Position numbers and translations under genes: made by a program. Shown in pieces: positions 1 through 8,182 of a stretch of 28,517 nt of DNA. Source of the stretch: JAGLTZ01 sp023135015 (lineage in GTDB: Bacteria; Blakebacterota; Blakebacteria; Blakebacterales; Blakebacteraceae); assembly GCA_030631625.1 (NCBI GenBank), contig DAOVKT010000013.1:1-28517 (forward strand). The letters are read 5' to 3'. Position 1 is the first letter of the stretch, and each line of letters opens with the position of its first letter. The notes under the pieces were generated by a model, which saw only the letters and a program-made list of their open reading frames with translations, did not search any database and was not told the origin of the DNA.

Positions 1-346
1 CCAGTAACAAGTCTACGAGCATCTCTTTGCATTTTGATGTGCATACAACCTGCGTCTCAGGGTATCTCTCTATAATCTGCGGCAGCGTGCCTGAATGGTC
101 CTGCTCGGCGTGGTTTGTGATAATGTAATCAATGTGCTCAGTGCCTATTTGGTTCAGGTGCTCAAGCATAACATGTGACATTGTGGTATCCACGGTATCT
201 ATCAGCACAGTTTTTTCGCTTCCGTGGATCAAAAAGGCATTATAACTAGTACCGTCGGGGAGGGGGATGTGGTGGGCGAACATGCGTCGGTCCCAGTCAA
301 CAGCACCCACCCAGCAAATACCTTCTTTAATCTTCCTTGCTCCCAT
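1..346 (-). CDS. Flavodiiron protein (FprA-family A-type flavoprotein), N-terminal part, cut by window edge
   Basis: The translation from the ATG at 346 opens with MGARKIKEGICWVGAVDWDR and continues for 115 codons to the window edge, so only the N-terminal part of the metallo-beta-lactamase-like domain is visible. The stretch NHAEQDHSG contains the H-x-E-x-D-H iron ligands of flavodiiron proteins; the H-x-E form distinguishes them from H-x-H beta-lactamases. Family members reduce O2 or NO to water or N2O in the cytoplasm using a di-iron site plus an FMN flavodoxin domain; the flavodoxin domain would lie beyond the window. An AAGGTGA ribosome-binding site precedes the ATG. It lies 47 bp downstream of the antitoxin gene on the same strand. 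Its presence suggests an anaerobic or microaerobic host exposed to oxygen or NO. Whether O2 or NO is the substrate cannot be told from this part. Confidence 0.85.
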   Translation of the reverse strand, partial: MGARKIKEGICWVGAVDWDRRMFAHHIPLPDGTSYNAFLIHGSEKTVLIDTVDTTMSHVMLEHLNQIGTEHIDYIITNHAEQDHSGTLPQIIERYPETQVVCTSKCKEMLVDLLL

Positions 347-393
347 TTTAGCTTCACCTTGTTTTAGTTTATTGATTTCAGGCATAGGGGACA

Positions 394-693
394 CTACGCT
401 GCAGCCCCTGCCCATGGCTTGATCTTCTCCAGCGTCTTGGCGAGGGCTTCTTCAGCTACCTCGGTGTCGTAGGCCGCCTGCGCCCGCAGCCAGTATCCGT
501 TCGATAGGCCGAAGAACCGGCAAAGACGGAGATCGGTGTCGGCAGTGATAGTGCGCTTGCCGGCTACAATCTCACTGATACGCTGGGCAGGTACGCCAAT
601 CTCCTTGGCGAGGCGGTACTGCGAGAGTCCCATAGGTGCCAGGAACTCCTCGAGCAACAGCTCGCCGGGTGTCACAGGCTTAAGCTTTCCCAT
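394..693 (-). CDS. higA: HigA-family addiction module antitoxin (XRE HTH)
   Basis: A 99-residue protein with the typical HigA layout: a P-G-E-L-L-L-E-E-F motif at residues 9-17, a helix-turn-helix at about 23-60 (LSQYRLAKEIGVP followed by RISEIVAGKR), then a helical tail including the GYWLRAQAAYD segment characteristic of the family. HigA binds and silences the mRNA-cleaving toxin HigB and represses its own operon. The ATG at 693 has a clean AGAGGAG Shine-Dalgarno immediately after the stop codon of the toxin remnant, the normal higB-higA order. The length is normal and the frame is open, so the antitoxin looks intact while its partner toxin does not (see 706-813). It could serve as an orphan regulator or an anti-addiction gene. 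Confidence 0.88.
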   Translation of the reverse strand: MGKLKPVTPGELLLEEFLAPMGLSQYRLAKEIGVPAQRISEIVAGKRTITADTDLRLCRFFGLSNGYWLRAQAAYDTEVAEEALAKTLEKIKPWAGAAA

Positions 694-705
694 GGTCCAT
701 CTCCT

Positions 706-813
706 CTAGTGGTAGTCCACAATTTCTACGTCTTTTACACCCGCAGCCGTCCAGCGGGAACAAACACGAAACTGGTCGTTTACGCGGATACTATGCTGCC
801 CGGCACGGTCACC
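706..813 (-). pseudogene. HigB toxin remnant (C-terminal 35 codons only)
   Basis: In the frame ending with TAG at 708-706 the translation reads GDRAGQHSIRVNDQFR, then VCSRWTAAGVKDVEIVDYH. This is the well-conserved C-terminal half of RelE/HigB-type toxins (G-D-R-x-G-Q-x-S-I-R-x-N-D-Q-x-R, and D-V-E-I-V-D-Y-H at the very end). An in-frame TAG at 816-814 stands where a Lys or Arg is usual, and no toxin-like sequence continues further upstream, so about 55 N-terminal residues are missing. The remnant retains the Arg residues of the fold, but a 35-residue fragment is not expected to be an active nuclease. It sits directly before higA in the usual order. Confidence 0.75.
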
Positions 814-826
814 CTAATAACGTGTC

Positions 827-851
827 GCGTGATTAACGTCAAGCGTGATTA
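827..851. promoter_or_regulatory. Direct repeat upstream of the higBA remnant; possible operator
   Basis: The 9-mer gcgtgatta occurs at 827-835 and again at 843-851, 16 bp apart. It lies immediately upstream of the toxin remnant, where HigA operators are usually found, and on the minus strand it overlaps a TTGACG sequence that could act as a -35 element. That it serves as a HigA operator or promoter is inference only. Confidence 0.25.
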
Positions 852-948
852 TTAAGAAGGGCGTCTATTTCAACATCGGTGGTATGGATGAGGCTGAAGA
901 GCGCCGGCCGAGAGAACGGCGGCTGAGAGTTTCGGTTGCCTTCCAGGA

Positions 949-1671
949 ATGGAGAGCTACTTTGGCGTAACCATCAACTTCCAGGATATGTGCGTGAAGC
1001 AACCGGACGACAACATACAAGAACGCAATTCCAACAAGGATACGGCGGTTCCTCCAAACCGTCTGTTGGAGGGCGCAAAGTTCGTTGTCTGGGTGGTAGT
1101 GATAACAATGGTGCTGCGCGTGTCGGTGGCGGAGGCATATCGGGTAGAGATGTCTTCGATGGAAAATACTCTCCTGCCTGGCGACACTATTCTGGGTAAT
1201 AAGTTCCTCTACGGTGCCCGACTGCCGCTGATTGGTCTGCGTCTTCCGGCGATCCGGAATCCGCGTCCCGGAGATATCATCGTCCTTAAGCATCCGGTTG
1301 AGGCGGGCCAGCGGCTGATCAAGCGGGTGATCGCTATCGGCGGCCAGACGGTCGAGATCCGGGACAAACAGCTCTATGTGGACGGCCAGTTAGTACCCTT
1401 ATCTGGAAAGGGCAAATTCGTGGACAACCATATCCTGCCCAAGGGGGTCTCGAGCCGCGATAACCTCGGGCCTCTTACGATCCCGTACCACAGACTGTTT
1501 GTAATGGGCGACAACCGGGACATCTCCCTCGATAGCCGCGGCTGGGGGTTTGTGGACAGGGATCTGGTGCTCGGGCACGCTGTCGTCATTCTCTATTCCT
1601 GGGAAAAGGACCGGACCCGCCCCATCTGGGAGCGGATCCGCTGGAGCCGCTTCGGCCATATACCTCACTGA
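949..1671 (+). CDS. lepB: Signal peptidase I
   Basis: A 240-residue S26 serine protease that removes signal peptides from exported proteins at the membrane. A hydrophobic membrane anchor lies at about residues 44-60. The catalytic serine is Ser70 in SSMENTLLPGD (box B/C), the general-base lysine is Lys125 in LIKRVIAIGG (box D), and box E is GDNRDISLDSR at 187-197. All catalytic elements are present. A long hydrophilic N-terminus of about 40 residues precedes the anchor. The start is uncertain: ATG 949 and ATG 991 both have only weak GGA-type ribosome-binding sites. The M3 peptidase gene begins 16 bp after the stop on the same strand, so the two are probably co-transcribed. Many neighbouring products carry signal peptides and would be its clients. 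Confidence 0.92.
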   Translation: MESYFGVTINFQDMCVKQPDDNIQERNSNKDTAVPPNRLLEGAKFVVWVVVITMVLRVSVAEAYRVEMSSMENTLLPGDTILGNKFLYGARLPLIGLRLPAIRNPRPGDIIVLKHPVEAGQRLIKRVIAIGGQTVEIRDKQLYVDGQLVPLSGKGKFVDNHILPKGVSSRDNLGPLTIPYHRLFVMGDNRDISLDSRGWGFVDRDLVLGHAVVILYSWEKDRTRPIWERIRWSRFGHIPH

Positions 1672-1687
1672 AGGAAAGGGTAAAAGC

Positions 1688-3805
1688 ATGTTGAAAGGAA
1701 TACTGATTATCGGTGCGGCAGGATCATTGCTCTGTGCATTTGCCTTGCCGTCTTCGTCGCCTCAGATCACACAGGAAAACCCCTTCTTCAGCGAGTTCAC
1801 GACTCCGTTTCAGGTTCCGCCCTTTGACCTTATTACGGAAGATCACTACCTGCCTGCCTTCAGGGAAGGAATCGAGCGGCAGAAAGAGGAGATAGAGTCG
1901 ATTGCCACCAACCGGGAAGCGCCGACCTTTGCCAATACCATTGTGGCACTCGATTACAGCGGAGCGATGCTGACGAGAGTCAGCAATGTCTTCTTCAATC
2001 TGACATCGGCCCTCACAAACGATCAGATACAGGAGATAGCCAGGGAGGTGGCGCCGCTGCTCTCCAAGCACTCCGACGATATCCTGCTCGACCCCAGACT
2101 ATTCCGGCGAGTCAAGGTCGTTTACGAGCAGAAGGACGATCTGGACCTGACCCGGGAGCAGCAGACGTTGCTTGCGAGGTACTACAAGGATTTTGTGCGC
2201 GGTGGGGCTAACCTCGGGGATACCGAACAGGCCCGTCTGCGGGAAATCAATGAAGCGCTCTCACTGCTATCTCTGGAGTTCGGCGAGCACGTTCTGAAAG
2301 AGAACAACTCGTTCGAAATGGTCCTGGACAGTGAGGCGGATCTGGCCGGGCTGCCCGAGGCTGCCGTCTCGGGCGCCGCCGAGGCCGCCAGGGAACGCGG
2401 ACATGAAGGGAAGTGGGTCTTCACCCTGCACAAGCCGAGCCTGATACCTTTCCTGCAGTTCTCTGAGAGGCGGGAACTCCGCGAGAAAATGTTGAAAGGC
2501 TACATTTCCCGCGGTGACCACAATAATGAGTTGGATAACAAGTCGGTCCTGTCCAGAATAGCCGCACTCAGGGTAGAGAGGGCCAACCTGCTCGGATACC
2601 CGACCCACGCCGATTTCATTCTGGATGAGAACATGGCCAAGAAGCCCCGGAATGTGTATGACCTCCTGAACCAGCTCTGGGAGCCCGCCCTTGAGATGGC
2701 CCGCAAGGAAGCGCGGGATATGCAGGAGATGATCGATGCAGAGGGGGGCAATTTCAAACTGGAACCGTGGGACTGGTGGTTATATGCCGAAAAGATAAAG
2801 AAGGCCCGCTACGACCTGGATGATGAGCAGCTGCGCCCCTACTTCATGCTGGATAACGTCCGCAACGGTGCCTTTGAGGTGGCCACGAAGCTATACGGCA
2901 TCACCTTCGAGGAACGGACCGACATCCCCAAGTATCACGAAGATGTCAGGGTATTCGAAGTCAAGGAGGCCGACGGCACGCACATCGGTATCCTGTACAC
3001 CGATTACTTCCCCAGGGCCAGCAAGCGCGGCGGCGCCTGGATGAGTTCATACCGTAAGCAGAAACGTGAGAAAGGCCGGAACATCACCCCGGTGATCACC
3101 AACGTGGGTAATTTATCCAGGCCCTTAGGCGACAAGCCTGCTCTTTTAAGCCTCGAGGAAACGCTCACGCTCTTTCACGAGTTCGGCCACGCCCTCCACG
3201 GTCTGCTCTCTGACTGCACATATCCCACTCTATCAGGCACTTCGGTGCCACGCGACTTCGTGGAGCTTCCCTCCCAGATAATGGAGAACTGGGCAACTGA
3301 GCCGGAGGTGCTGCGCTCCTATGCCAGGCATTATCAGACGGGGGAACCGATTCCCGATGAGCTGATCGATAAGATCAAGAAAGCCAGCTTCTTCAACCAG
3401 GGGTTCGCCACGGTCGAATACCTTGCAGCGTCGTTCCTCGACATGGACTGGCACACGCTGACCGAAGCCCGGCAGATGGACCCGATCGCTTTCGAGAGGC
3501 AGTCGATGGAAAGAATAGGGCTTATCCCCGAGATCGTGGTCCGTTACCGGAGCCCCTATTTCAACCACATCTTTTCCGGCGGCTATTCCTCCGGTTATTA
3601 CAGCTACATATGGGCAGAGGTGCTGGATGCCGATGCGTTCCAGGCATTCAAGGAGACCAGCCTGTTTGATCGCGGGACCGCACAGGCTTTCAGAGAGAAC
3701 ATCCTTTCAGCGGGCGGTACCGATGATCCGATGGCCATGTATGTTCGGTTCCGTGGAGCCGAGCCGAGCATAGATGCACTGCTGGCGCGAAGGGGGTTCA
3801 AGTAG
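1688..3805 (+). CDS. M3 family zinc oligopeptidase (peptidyl-dipeptidase Dcp-like), exported
   Basis: A 705-residue thimet-oligopeptidase-family metallopeptidase. The zinc site is HEFGH at residues 497-501, with the third ligand Glu526 in VELPSQIMENW; the downstream aromatic-rich substrate loop FSGGYSSGYYSY is also present. This is the full length of Dcp/oligopeptidase A proteins, which cleave short peptides, Dcp removing C-terminal dipeptides. The ATG at 1688 is chosen because AAGGAAAGGG lies just upstream and because it gives an N-terminal hydrophobic signal segment (residues 4-20) ending near ALPSSS, implying export to the periplasm; the frame is open further upstream into lepB but without family sequence. 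It sits 16 bp downstream of lepB. Whether it is a dipeptidase (Dcp) or an endopeptidase (PrlC/OpdA) cannot be decided here. Confidence 0.93.
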   Translation: MLKGILIIGAAGSLLCAFALPSSSPQITQENPFFSEFTTPFQVPPFDLITEDHYLPAFREGIERQKEEIESIATNREAPTFANTIVALDYSGAMLTRVSNVFFNLTSALTNDQIQEIAREVAPLLSKHSDDILLDPRLFRRVKVVYEQKDDLDLTREQQTLLARYYKDFVRGGANLGDTEQARLREINEALSLLSLEFGEHVLKENNSFEMVLDSEADLAGLPEAAVSGAAEAARERGHEGKWVFTLHKPSLIPFLQFSERRELREKMLKGYISRGDHNNELDNKSVLSRIAALRVERANLLGYPTHADFILDENMAKKPRNVYDLLNQLWEPALEMARKEARDMQEMIDAEGGNFKLEPWDWWLYAEKIKKARYDLDDEQLRPYFMLDNVRNGAFEVATKLYGITFEERTDIPKYHEDVRVFEVKEADGTHIGILYTDYFPRASKRGGAWMSSYRKQKREKGRNITPVITNVGNLSRPLGDKPALLSLEETLTLFHEFGHALHGLLSDCTYPTLSGTSVPRDFVELPSQIMENWATEPEVLRSYARHYQTGEPIPDELIDKIKKASFFNQGFATVEYLAASFLDMDWHTLTEARQMDPIAFERQSMERIGLIPEIVVRYRSPYFNHIFSGGYSSGYYSYIWAEVLDADAFQAFKETSLFDRGTAQAFRENILSAGGTDDPMAMYVRFRGAEPSIDALLARRGFK

Positions 3806-3827
3806 AGAGGGTCTGTATCGGCAGCAA

Positions 3828-5426
3828 TCAGAATCTGTTGTTATACCTGGACCAGAGATCGTCACCCAGTTCCCAGTATACAACTACCGTCTCCGTCGCG
3901 ATTCTGTGGCAGTATTCGGTCAGGAATTTCTCGGCCCGGGCCGGGTCAATCCTGTACAGTCGCAGTGCTTCTTCCTCGATTTCCTTCTGCTTGCCGAAAG
4001 TTTCCGTCTCTATCGGCTCCCAGACCCTTCTGAGATTCTCCTTCATGTCCGCGTATCTGAAGTATGAAAGCTTGCTTGCCCGCCTGAATGCCCACCAGGC
4101 ACAATCCATCCTGAAACGGTCCCTGCCGTCTACCATGTATGATTCCGGCATCTGTTCTATCCCGATATAGAAGGGGATGTGTGGGGTAGTTGCAGGATTG
4201 TCATATCCGAGCCAGACCACACCACCTATCGGGTCCGGGAGCCAGTCCCTCGACTGAGTGATTTGAAGGTATGTCGCAGCCGGAGAACAGATTGTCCGCT
4301 CCCGTTGAATATGAAAAAGCGCCCTCATATCTCCGCTCATGAATGGATTGGCGAGCGGGCTTTTGACCGTTTCCCCCTGGCGGTTAACAACAGTCATATG
4401 CCTCGTCATGTCGAAAGGTGTCCCCTCGTAGGTGTCCCGGAAGATCGCCAGGAGGTCCTGCACTGAGACTTGCTTGTCGGGTTTCACTGAGAAAGGATAG
4501 TTCTCGGAGTTCGGGTCCAGTTTGAGTGAGGGTGCCAGAACGCTCAGGACTCTCCACTCCCGGCGGCGGCAGTAAAGACTGTTTCGATCTGCATAAGCGT
4601 AGCAGAATTCAAAATGCTTGTCGCTCTGGGGATCCCACCAGCCCATCTCTTCCGCGATTGAGAAAACATTGTCGGAAGCCATGTAGTAATCCGGATTGGC
4701 GAGGTCTATCTGCCTTATCCTGTGGGCATTGGCGGACACGCCTATATGGTCGTCAGGAATTCGAACCGCGGCCCACACGGCGCCGACCTTGCCTCTTCCG
4801 GGACCGAGGATCTCGAAGTGCCATACTTCCTTGGGATCTGCGAAGGTGAAGCATTCCCCCCAGTCGTTGTAGCCGTATTTCCTGGTGAGTTCGTCGGCGA
4901 TCCTGATCGCTTCCCTGGCCGTTTTCGCCCGCTCCAGTATCAGGCGGTAGAGTTCGGGGGCGTTGATCAAACCCTCCGTGCTTCGAAGCTCGTACCTGCC
5001 TCCTGTGGTTGTTTCACCAATAGCCAGCTGGTGCTCGTTCATGATCGGATAGGCGGCATTCAAGAATTTGTATGTCTCCGGGACCTGAGGGATCTCGCCA
5101 ACGACAATTAGATCGGTGTCGTCGGGACTCTTCGTCCTCTTCGGTTCCATATAGACAGCCGCCATCTCCCCGCTGCCGTGCTCCATATGCGGAACGATAT
5201 TTATCCAGGTGCGGTCCGTTCCGCTGTCACAGGAGTGGGAAGTCATCGTCGAACTATCAACAGAAGCCAATCTGCCGACCAGAATACTGGTACAGCCTTC
5301 CGCAACGGGCACTTCTTCCCGGACAGAACTCTTCCCGGGCAGTACTGACAGTGCTACAAGCACAAGAATTGTAGATGGCAGGAAGCTGTATGGTATGTAT
5401 TGCCTGAGGGTCTTGAACCTGTTCAT
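3828..5426 (-). CDS. C69-family dipeptidase (PepD-like Ntn hydrolase), exported
   Basis: A 532-residue protein with a hydrophobic signal or anchor at about residues 12-30 and the N-terminal-nucleophile motif EGCTSILVGR, with Cys45 as the candidate nucleophile exposed by processing. C69-type features follow: ETYKFLNAAYPIMNEHQLAIGE and the EEMGWWDP segment. C69 enzymes hydrolyse dipeptides with broad specificity. This protein is clearly a paralogue of the one at 8183-9805: PDDH, MASDNVFS, EEMGWWDP and RDWLPDPIGGV are shared along the length. The gene converges on the M3 peptidase gene with only 22 bp between the stop codons. A divergent promoter could lie in the roughly 185 bp separating it from the S9 peptidase gene end. 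The substrate is unknown. Confidence 0.88.
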   Translation of the reverse strand: MNRFKTLRQYIPYSFLPSTILVLVALSVLPGKSSVREEVPVAEGCTSILVGRLASVDSSTMTSHSCDSGTDRTWINIVPHMEHGSGEMAAVYMEPKRTKSPDDTDLIVVGEIPQVPETYKFLNAAYPIMNEHQLAIGETTTGGRYELRSTEGLINAPELYRLILERAKTAREAIRIADELTRKYGYNDWGECFTFADPKEVWHFEILGPGRGKVGAVWAAVRIPDDHIGVSANAHRIRQIDLANPDYYMASDNVFSIAEEMGWWDPQSDKHFEFCYAYADRNSLYCRRREWRVLSVLAPSLKLDPNSENYPFSVKPDKQVSVQDLLAIFRDTYEGTPFDMTRHMTVVNRQGETVKSPLANPFMSGDMRALFHIQRERTICSPAATYLQITQSRDWLPDPIGGVVWLGYDNPATTPHIPFYIGIEQMPESYMVDGRDRFRMDCAWWAFRRASKLSYFRYADMKENLRRVWEPIETETFGKQKEIEEEALRLYRIDPARAEKFLTEYCHRIATETVVVYWELGDDLWSRYNNRF

Positions 5427-5611
5427 CTCCGCTCCCCTTATCCTTCAAGAGTTATTGAGACAATCCTTCTCTTTGTACTGGCGACGCGATTATCTGCCGG
5501 AAGTGTAGCACCTAATCAACTCTCTGTTCCATTTTCAACTGCACCGGCTGCTGAATGTGCGATCAAGGCGCCGGAACCTGATCGATCAGGGAGTTTTTCA
5601 GGGCGACGCTT

Positions 5612-7870
5612 TCAGCGTGTGCTCGGTCCAGCCGGCAGCTTTTCCAGCAGGTAGCGGGTAAGCAGTGTGTAGAGGTGCCGGGTCGTATTGCGCCCCTCAT
5701 ATATCCCGTGTGACCTGTTCGGGTACGCCATGAACGTGAATTGCCTGTTTGCGGCAATGAGCGCGTTCACCAGTGCCTCGGAACCCTGGAAGTGGACGTT
5801 GTCGTCACCCGTGCCGTGCACCAGGAGCAAGTTCCCTTTGAGCTGGTGCGCGAAGGTGATGGGAGAGCCGAGCCTGTATCCATCCTCGTTGTCATCGGGC
5901 AGCCCCATGTAGCGTTCCTGGTATATCGTGTCATACAGGCGCTGGTCGGGGACCGGTGCCACAGAGATAGCGGTATGGTAGAGGTCCGGGTAGCGGAAGA
6001 TTGCGTTCAGGCTCATCGACCCGCCTCCGCTCCAGCCCCAGATGCCGACTCTCGATGAATCCACATAGGGCCATTCGCCAATTTCTCTGACGGCGGCTGC
6101 CTGGTCCGCCGACGCGAGGATCCCTATCTGCCTGTAGATGATCTTACGCCACTCCCGTCCCCGCGGGGCCGGTGTTCCCCGGTTGTCCACACTCATCACC
6201 AGGTAACCCTGCTGTGTGAGCATCAGGTGCCACAGGTAGCGGTTCCCTCCCCAGCTGTCCTGAACGGTCTGACCCCATGGTTCCCCGTAAACGTAGAAGA
6301 GAACCGGATACTTCTTCGCAGGGTCGAAGTCGTACGGTTTCATCTGCCAGCCGTCCAGCAGTATCCCGTCGCCGATGTCCGCCCGGAAAAACTCGACTGA
6401 CGTCTTCTTCAGGGCCTCGACCTTCTCCCGCAGGCGGGCGTTGTCGGTTATGGTCCTTACGACTTCGTGCGAGGGAAGTCTGACGAGCTCGATGACGGGC
6501 GGTACCTGGAAGCTGGACCTGGTATGGAAGGCCCACTTCGAATCGTGCGATATCTGGTAGCCGTGCGTGCCGGGTTGCCCGGCAGGACTGATCCGCTGAG
6601 GTTCACCGGGTCCGTAGAGCCTGGTGCGGTACAGGTAGCGCTGGCCCGGGTTGTCAGGTGCGGCTATGTAATAGAGCCATCCTCCTTCCTCATCTATCTT
6701 CGTGACACTGATGACGTCAAACTCGCCGAGCGTGACAGTTGTTATCTCCTTGCCCGAGCGCGAGACCAGATAAACGTGGCGCCAACCGTCCCTCTCGCTC
6801 ACCCACATGAAGAGGCTGCCGCCGTCGAGCCACTTCAGGTCGTCCACCGGGTCCAGCCATGCCTCATCCCTTTCAATCAGGATCGCTCTGACCTCGCCGG
6901 TCCTCGCGTTCCCCAGGATGACGCGGTTCGTGTTCTGCAGCCGGTTCAGGTACTGGATCACCACTTCGTCCGAGTTTGCCGCCCACTCCATCTTCGGGAC
7001 GTAGTTGTCGCGGGGATCCCCGGTGAGCGCGAACCAGGTCGTCGGACCTCCGTCGGCGCTCACGACACCCACCCGGCATGCCGAGTTGGTGGTACCCACC
7101 TTCGGGTACTGTACGGGGACTATCCTGGAGTAGATCGAGTCTGTGTTGTTGATCATGAAGAAGGTGCCCACGCCTTCGGTATCGAACTGCCAGTAGGCGA
7201 TCCTGCCGCCGTCCGGGCTCCAGCGGAATCCATCCCTGAGGGAGAACTCCTCCTCATATACCCAGTCGGAGGTACCGTTGACGACCGTTCCGGAACCGTC
7301 TTTTGTGAGCTGTGTTATCCGGCCGTCCCGGAGGTGCTCCATATAGATGTTGTTCCTGCTGACGTAGGCCGCCCTGCTTCCGTCGGGTGATAACTTTGCG
7401 AACATCAGAGTCGATGGCGGGGAGTCGCTGCCCAGCTGGCGGAGATCCCTGCTCTCGAGATCCAGAACCCAGTAATCGCCGCGCGTGTTCTGCCGCCATA
7501 CGCGCCTGGTGTTTGTGAATATCAGGAGCAGCCTGCCGTCCCATGACCAGGAGTAGTCGGAGATCCCGAGGGGTCTCGACCCCCCCGGGGGCACCAGCAG
7601 CGACGCCGGTACCAGGATCTCGCGGTCCCCGGTCTCAGGATCGTATCGCACGATATCCACTCCGCCCCCTGTGTCCGCCGACCTCTCGAGGGTCGTATAA
7701 CCCGAGCCATCCCTCAGCCAGCGTGCCGGCCCGAACCCGTCAGATCGGAATTCGGAGGAGTTGAATATCCTGTCGATGGTAAGAAGGGATGGGTCCTGGG
7801 TCTGTGCCCGCAGAGCGGGGTGGCAGATGAAGGTGAGCAGCAGTGCCGTAAGAAAGGTGAGTCTTTTCAC
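5612..7870 (-). CDS. S9 family dipeptidyl peptidase IV-like serine peptidase, exported
   Basis: A 752-residue prolyl-oligopeptidase-clan enzyme with an N-terminal beta-propeller and a C-terminal alpha/beta hydrolase domain. The catalytic triad is Ser614 in GWSGGGS, the Asp of HGTGDDNVH (residues 689-690) and His721 in SHGIYEG. The propeller carries DWVYEEEF, the double-Glu motif that binds the substrate amino terminus in DPP4 enzymes, which favours dipeptidyl-peptidase (Xaa-Pro removal) activity. The start is taken as GTG at 7870 because AGGAGAC lies 4 bp before it and the protein then begins with a Sec signal peptide (VKRLTFLTALLLTFICHPAL, cleavage near LRAQ). The frame continues 75 codons further upstream but only through a palindromic repeat. 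It sits between two C69 dipeptidase paralogues, consistent with stepwise peptide degradation outside the cytoplasm. Confidence 0.93.
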   Translation of the reverse strand: MKRLTFLTALLLTFICHPALRAQTQDPSLLTIDRIFNSSEFRSDGFGPARWLRDGSGYTTLERSADTGGGVDIVRYDPETGDREILVPASLLVPPGGSRPLGISDYSWSWDGRLLLIFTNTRRVWRQNTRGDYWVLDLESRDLRQLGSDSPPSTLMFAKLSPDGSRAAYVSRNNIYMEHLRDGRITQLTKDGSGTVVNGTSDWVYEEEFSLRDGFRWSPDGGRIAYWQFDTEGVGTFFMINNTDSIYSRIVPVQYPKVGTTNSACRVGVVSADGGPTTWFALTGDPRDNYVPKMEWAANSDEVVIQYLNRLQNTNRVILGNARTGEVRAILIERDEAWLDPVDDLKWLDGGSLFMWVSERDGWRHVYLVSRSGKEITTVTLGEFDVISVTKIDEEGGWLYYIAAPDNPGQRYLYRTRLYGPGEPQRISPAGQPGTHGYQISHDSKWAFHTRSSFQVPPVIELVRLPSHEVVRTITDNARLREKVEALKKTSVEFFRADIGDGILLDGWQMKPYDFDPAKKYPVLFYVYGEPWGQTVQDSWGGNRYLWHLMLTQQGYLVMSVDNRGTPAPRGREWRKIIYRQIGILASADQAAAVREIGEWPYVDSSRVGIWGWSGGGSMSLNAIFRYPDLYHTAISVAPVPDQRLYDTIYQERYMGLPDDNEDGYRLGSPITFAHQLKGNLLLVHGTGDDNVHFQGSEALVNALIAANRQFTFMAYPNRSHGIYEGRNTTRHLYTLLTRYLLEKLPAGPSTR

Positions 7871-7920
7871 GATCGTCTCCTGGATAAGATCCGCGGGTAT
7901 TCCCTGATCATCCGGTCCTA

Positions 7921-8080
7921 GTGCCCTGTCACGCAACAACCATGGCATTCGAGCGGCGCCGTATCCCGACCGGCTGCGTTGCGTCTCCTCGCCATAGCCA
8001 CCGCTATGCCTCGTCGCCACGCCTTGCCGGTCAAGCACGGCGTCACTCTCGGTGCCGACATTTGCTACGTGACATGACAC
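7921..8080. repeat. 160-bp imperfect palindrome (MITE/REP-like), in a 312-bp intergenic region
   Basis: The intergenic stretch 7871-8182 between two divergent genes is mostly filled by one large inverted repeat centred at 8000. The outer arms are 7921-7939 and 8062-8080, matching at about 15 of 19 positions around TGTCACG/CGTGACA. Nested inside are gaccggc/gccggtc (7968-7974 and 8026-8032) and a perfect inner stem catagc-cacc-gctatg (7993-8008). The concentric symmetry at several distances suggests a folded mobile repeat such as a miniature inverted-repeat element or REP-type palindrome rather than a simple terminator. No second copy was seen in this window. The remaining roughly 100 bp up to the ATG at 8183 should hold the promoter of the next gene. 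Confidence 0.6.
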
Positions 8081-8182
8081 CTGGTTACTTTCCACACTGG
8101 TTTAAAGTAGCCCGATATACCGTTATTGTGTCCAGAGGCATTTTGGTTTACAGCCAAACTTCGTGGAGGGAGAAAAGTACTG

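Noticed and set aside
5578..5591. CCTGATCGATCAGG palindrome as a terminator for the S9 gene
   Set aside because: It has no loop and the T-run lies on the wrong side for the minus-strand gene; probably chance.
6467..7390. 307-codon open frame on the plus strand
   Set aside because: Antisense to the S9 peptidase; composition reflects the reverse of real codons and no motif is seen.
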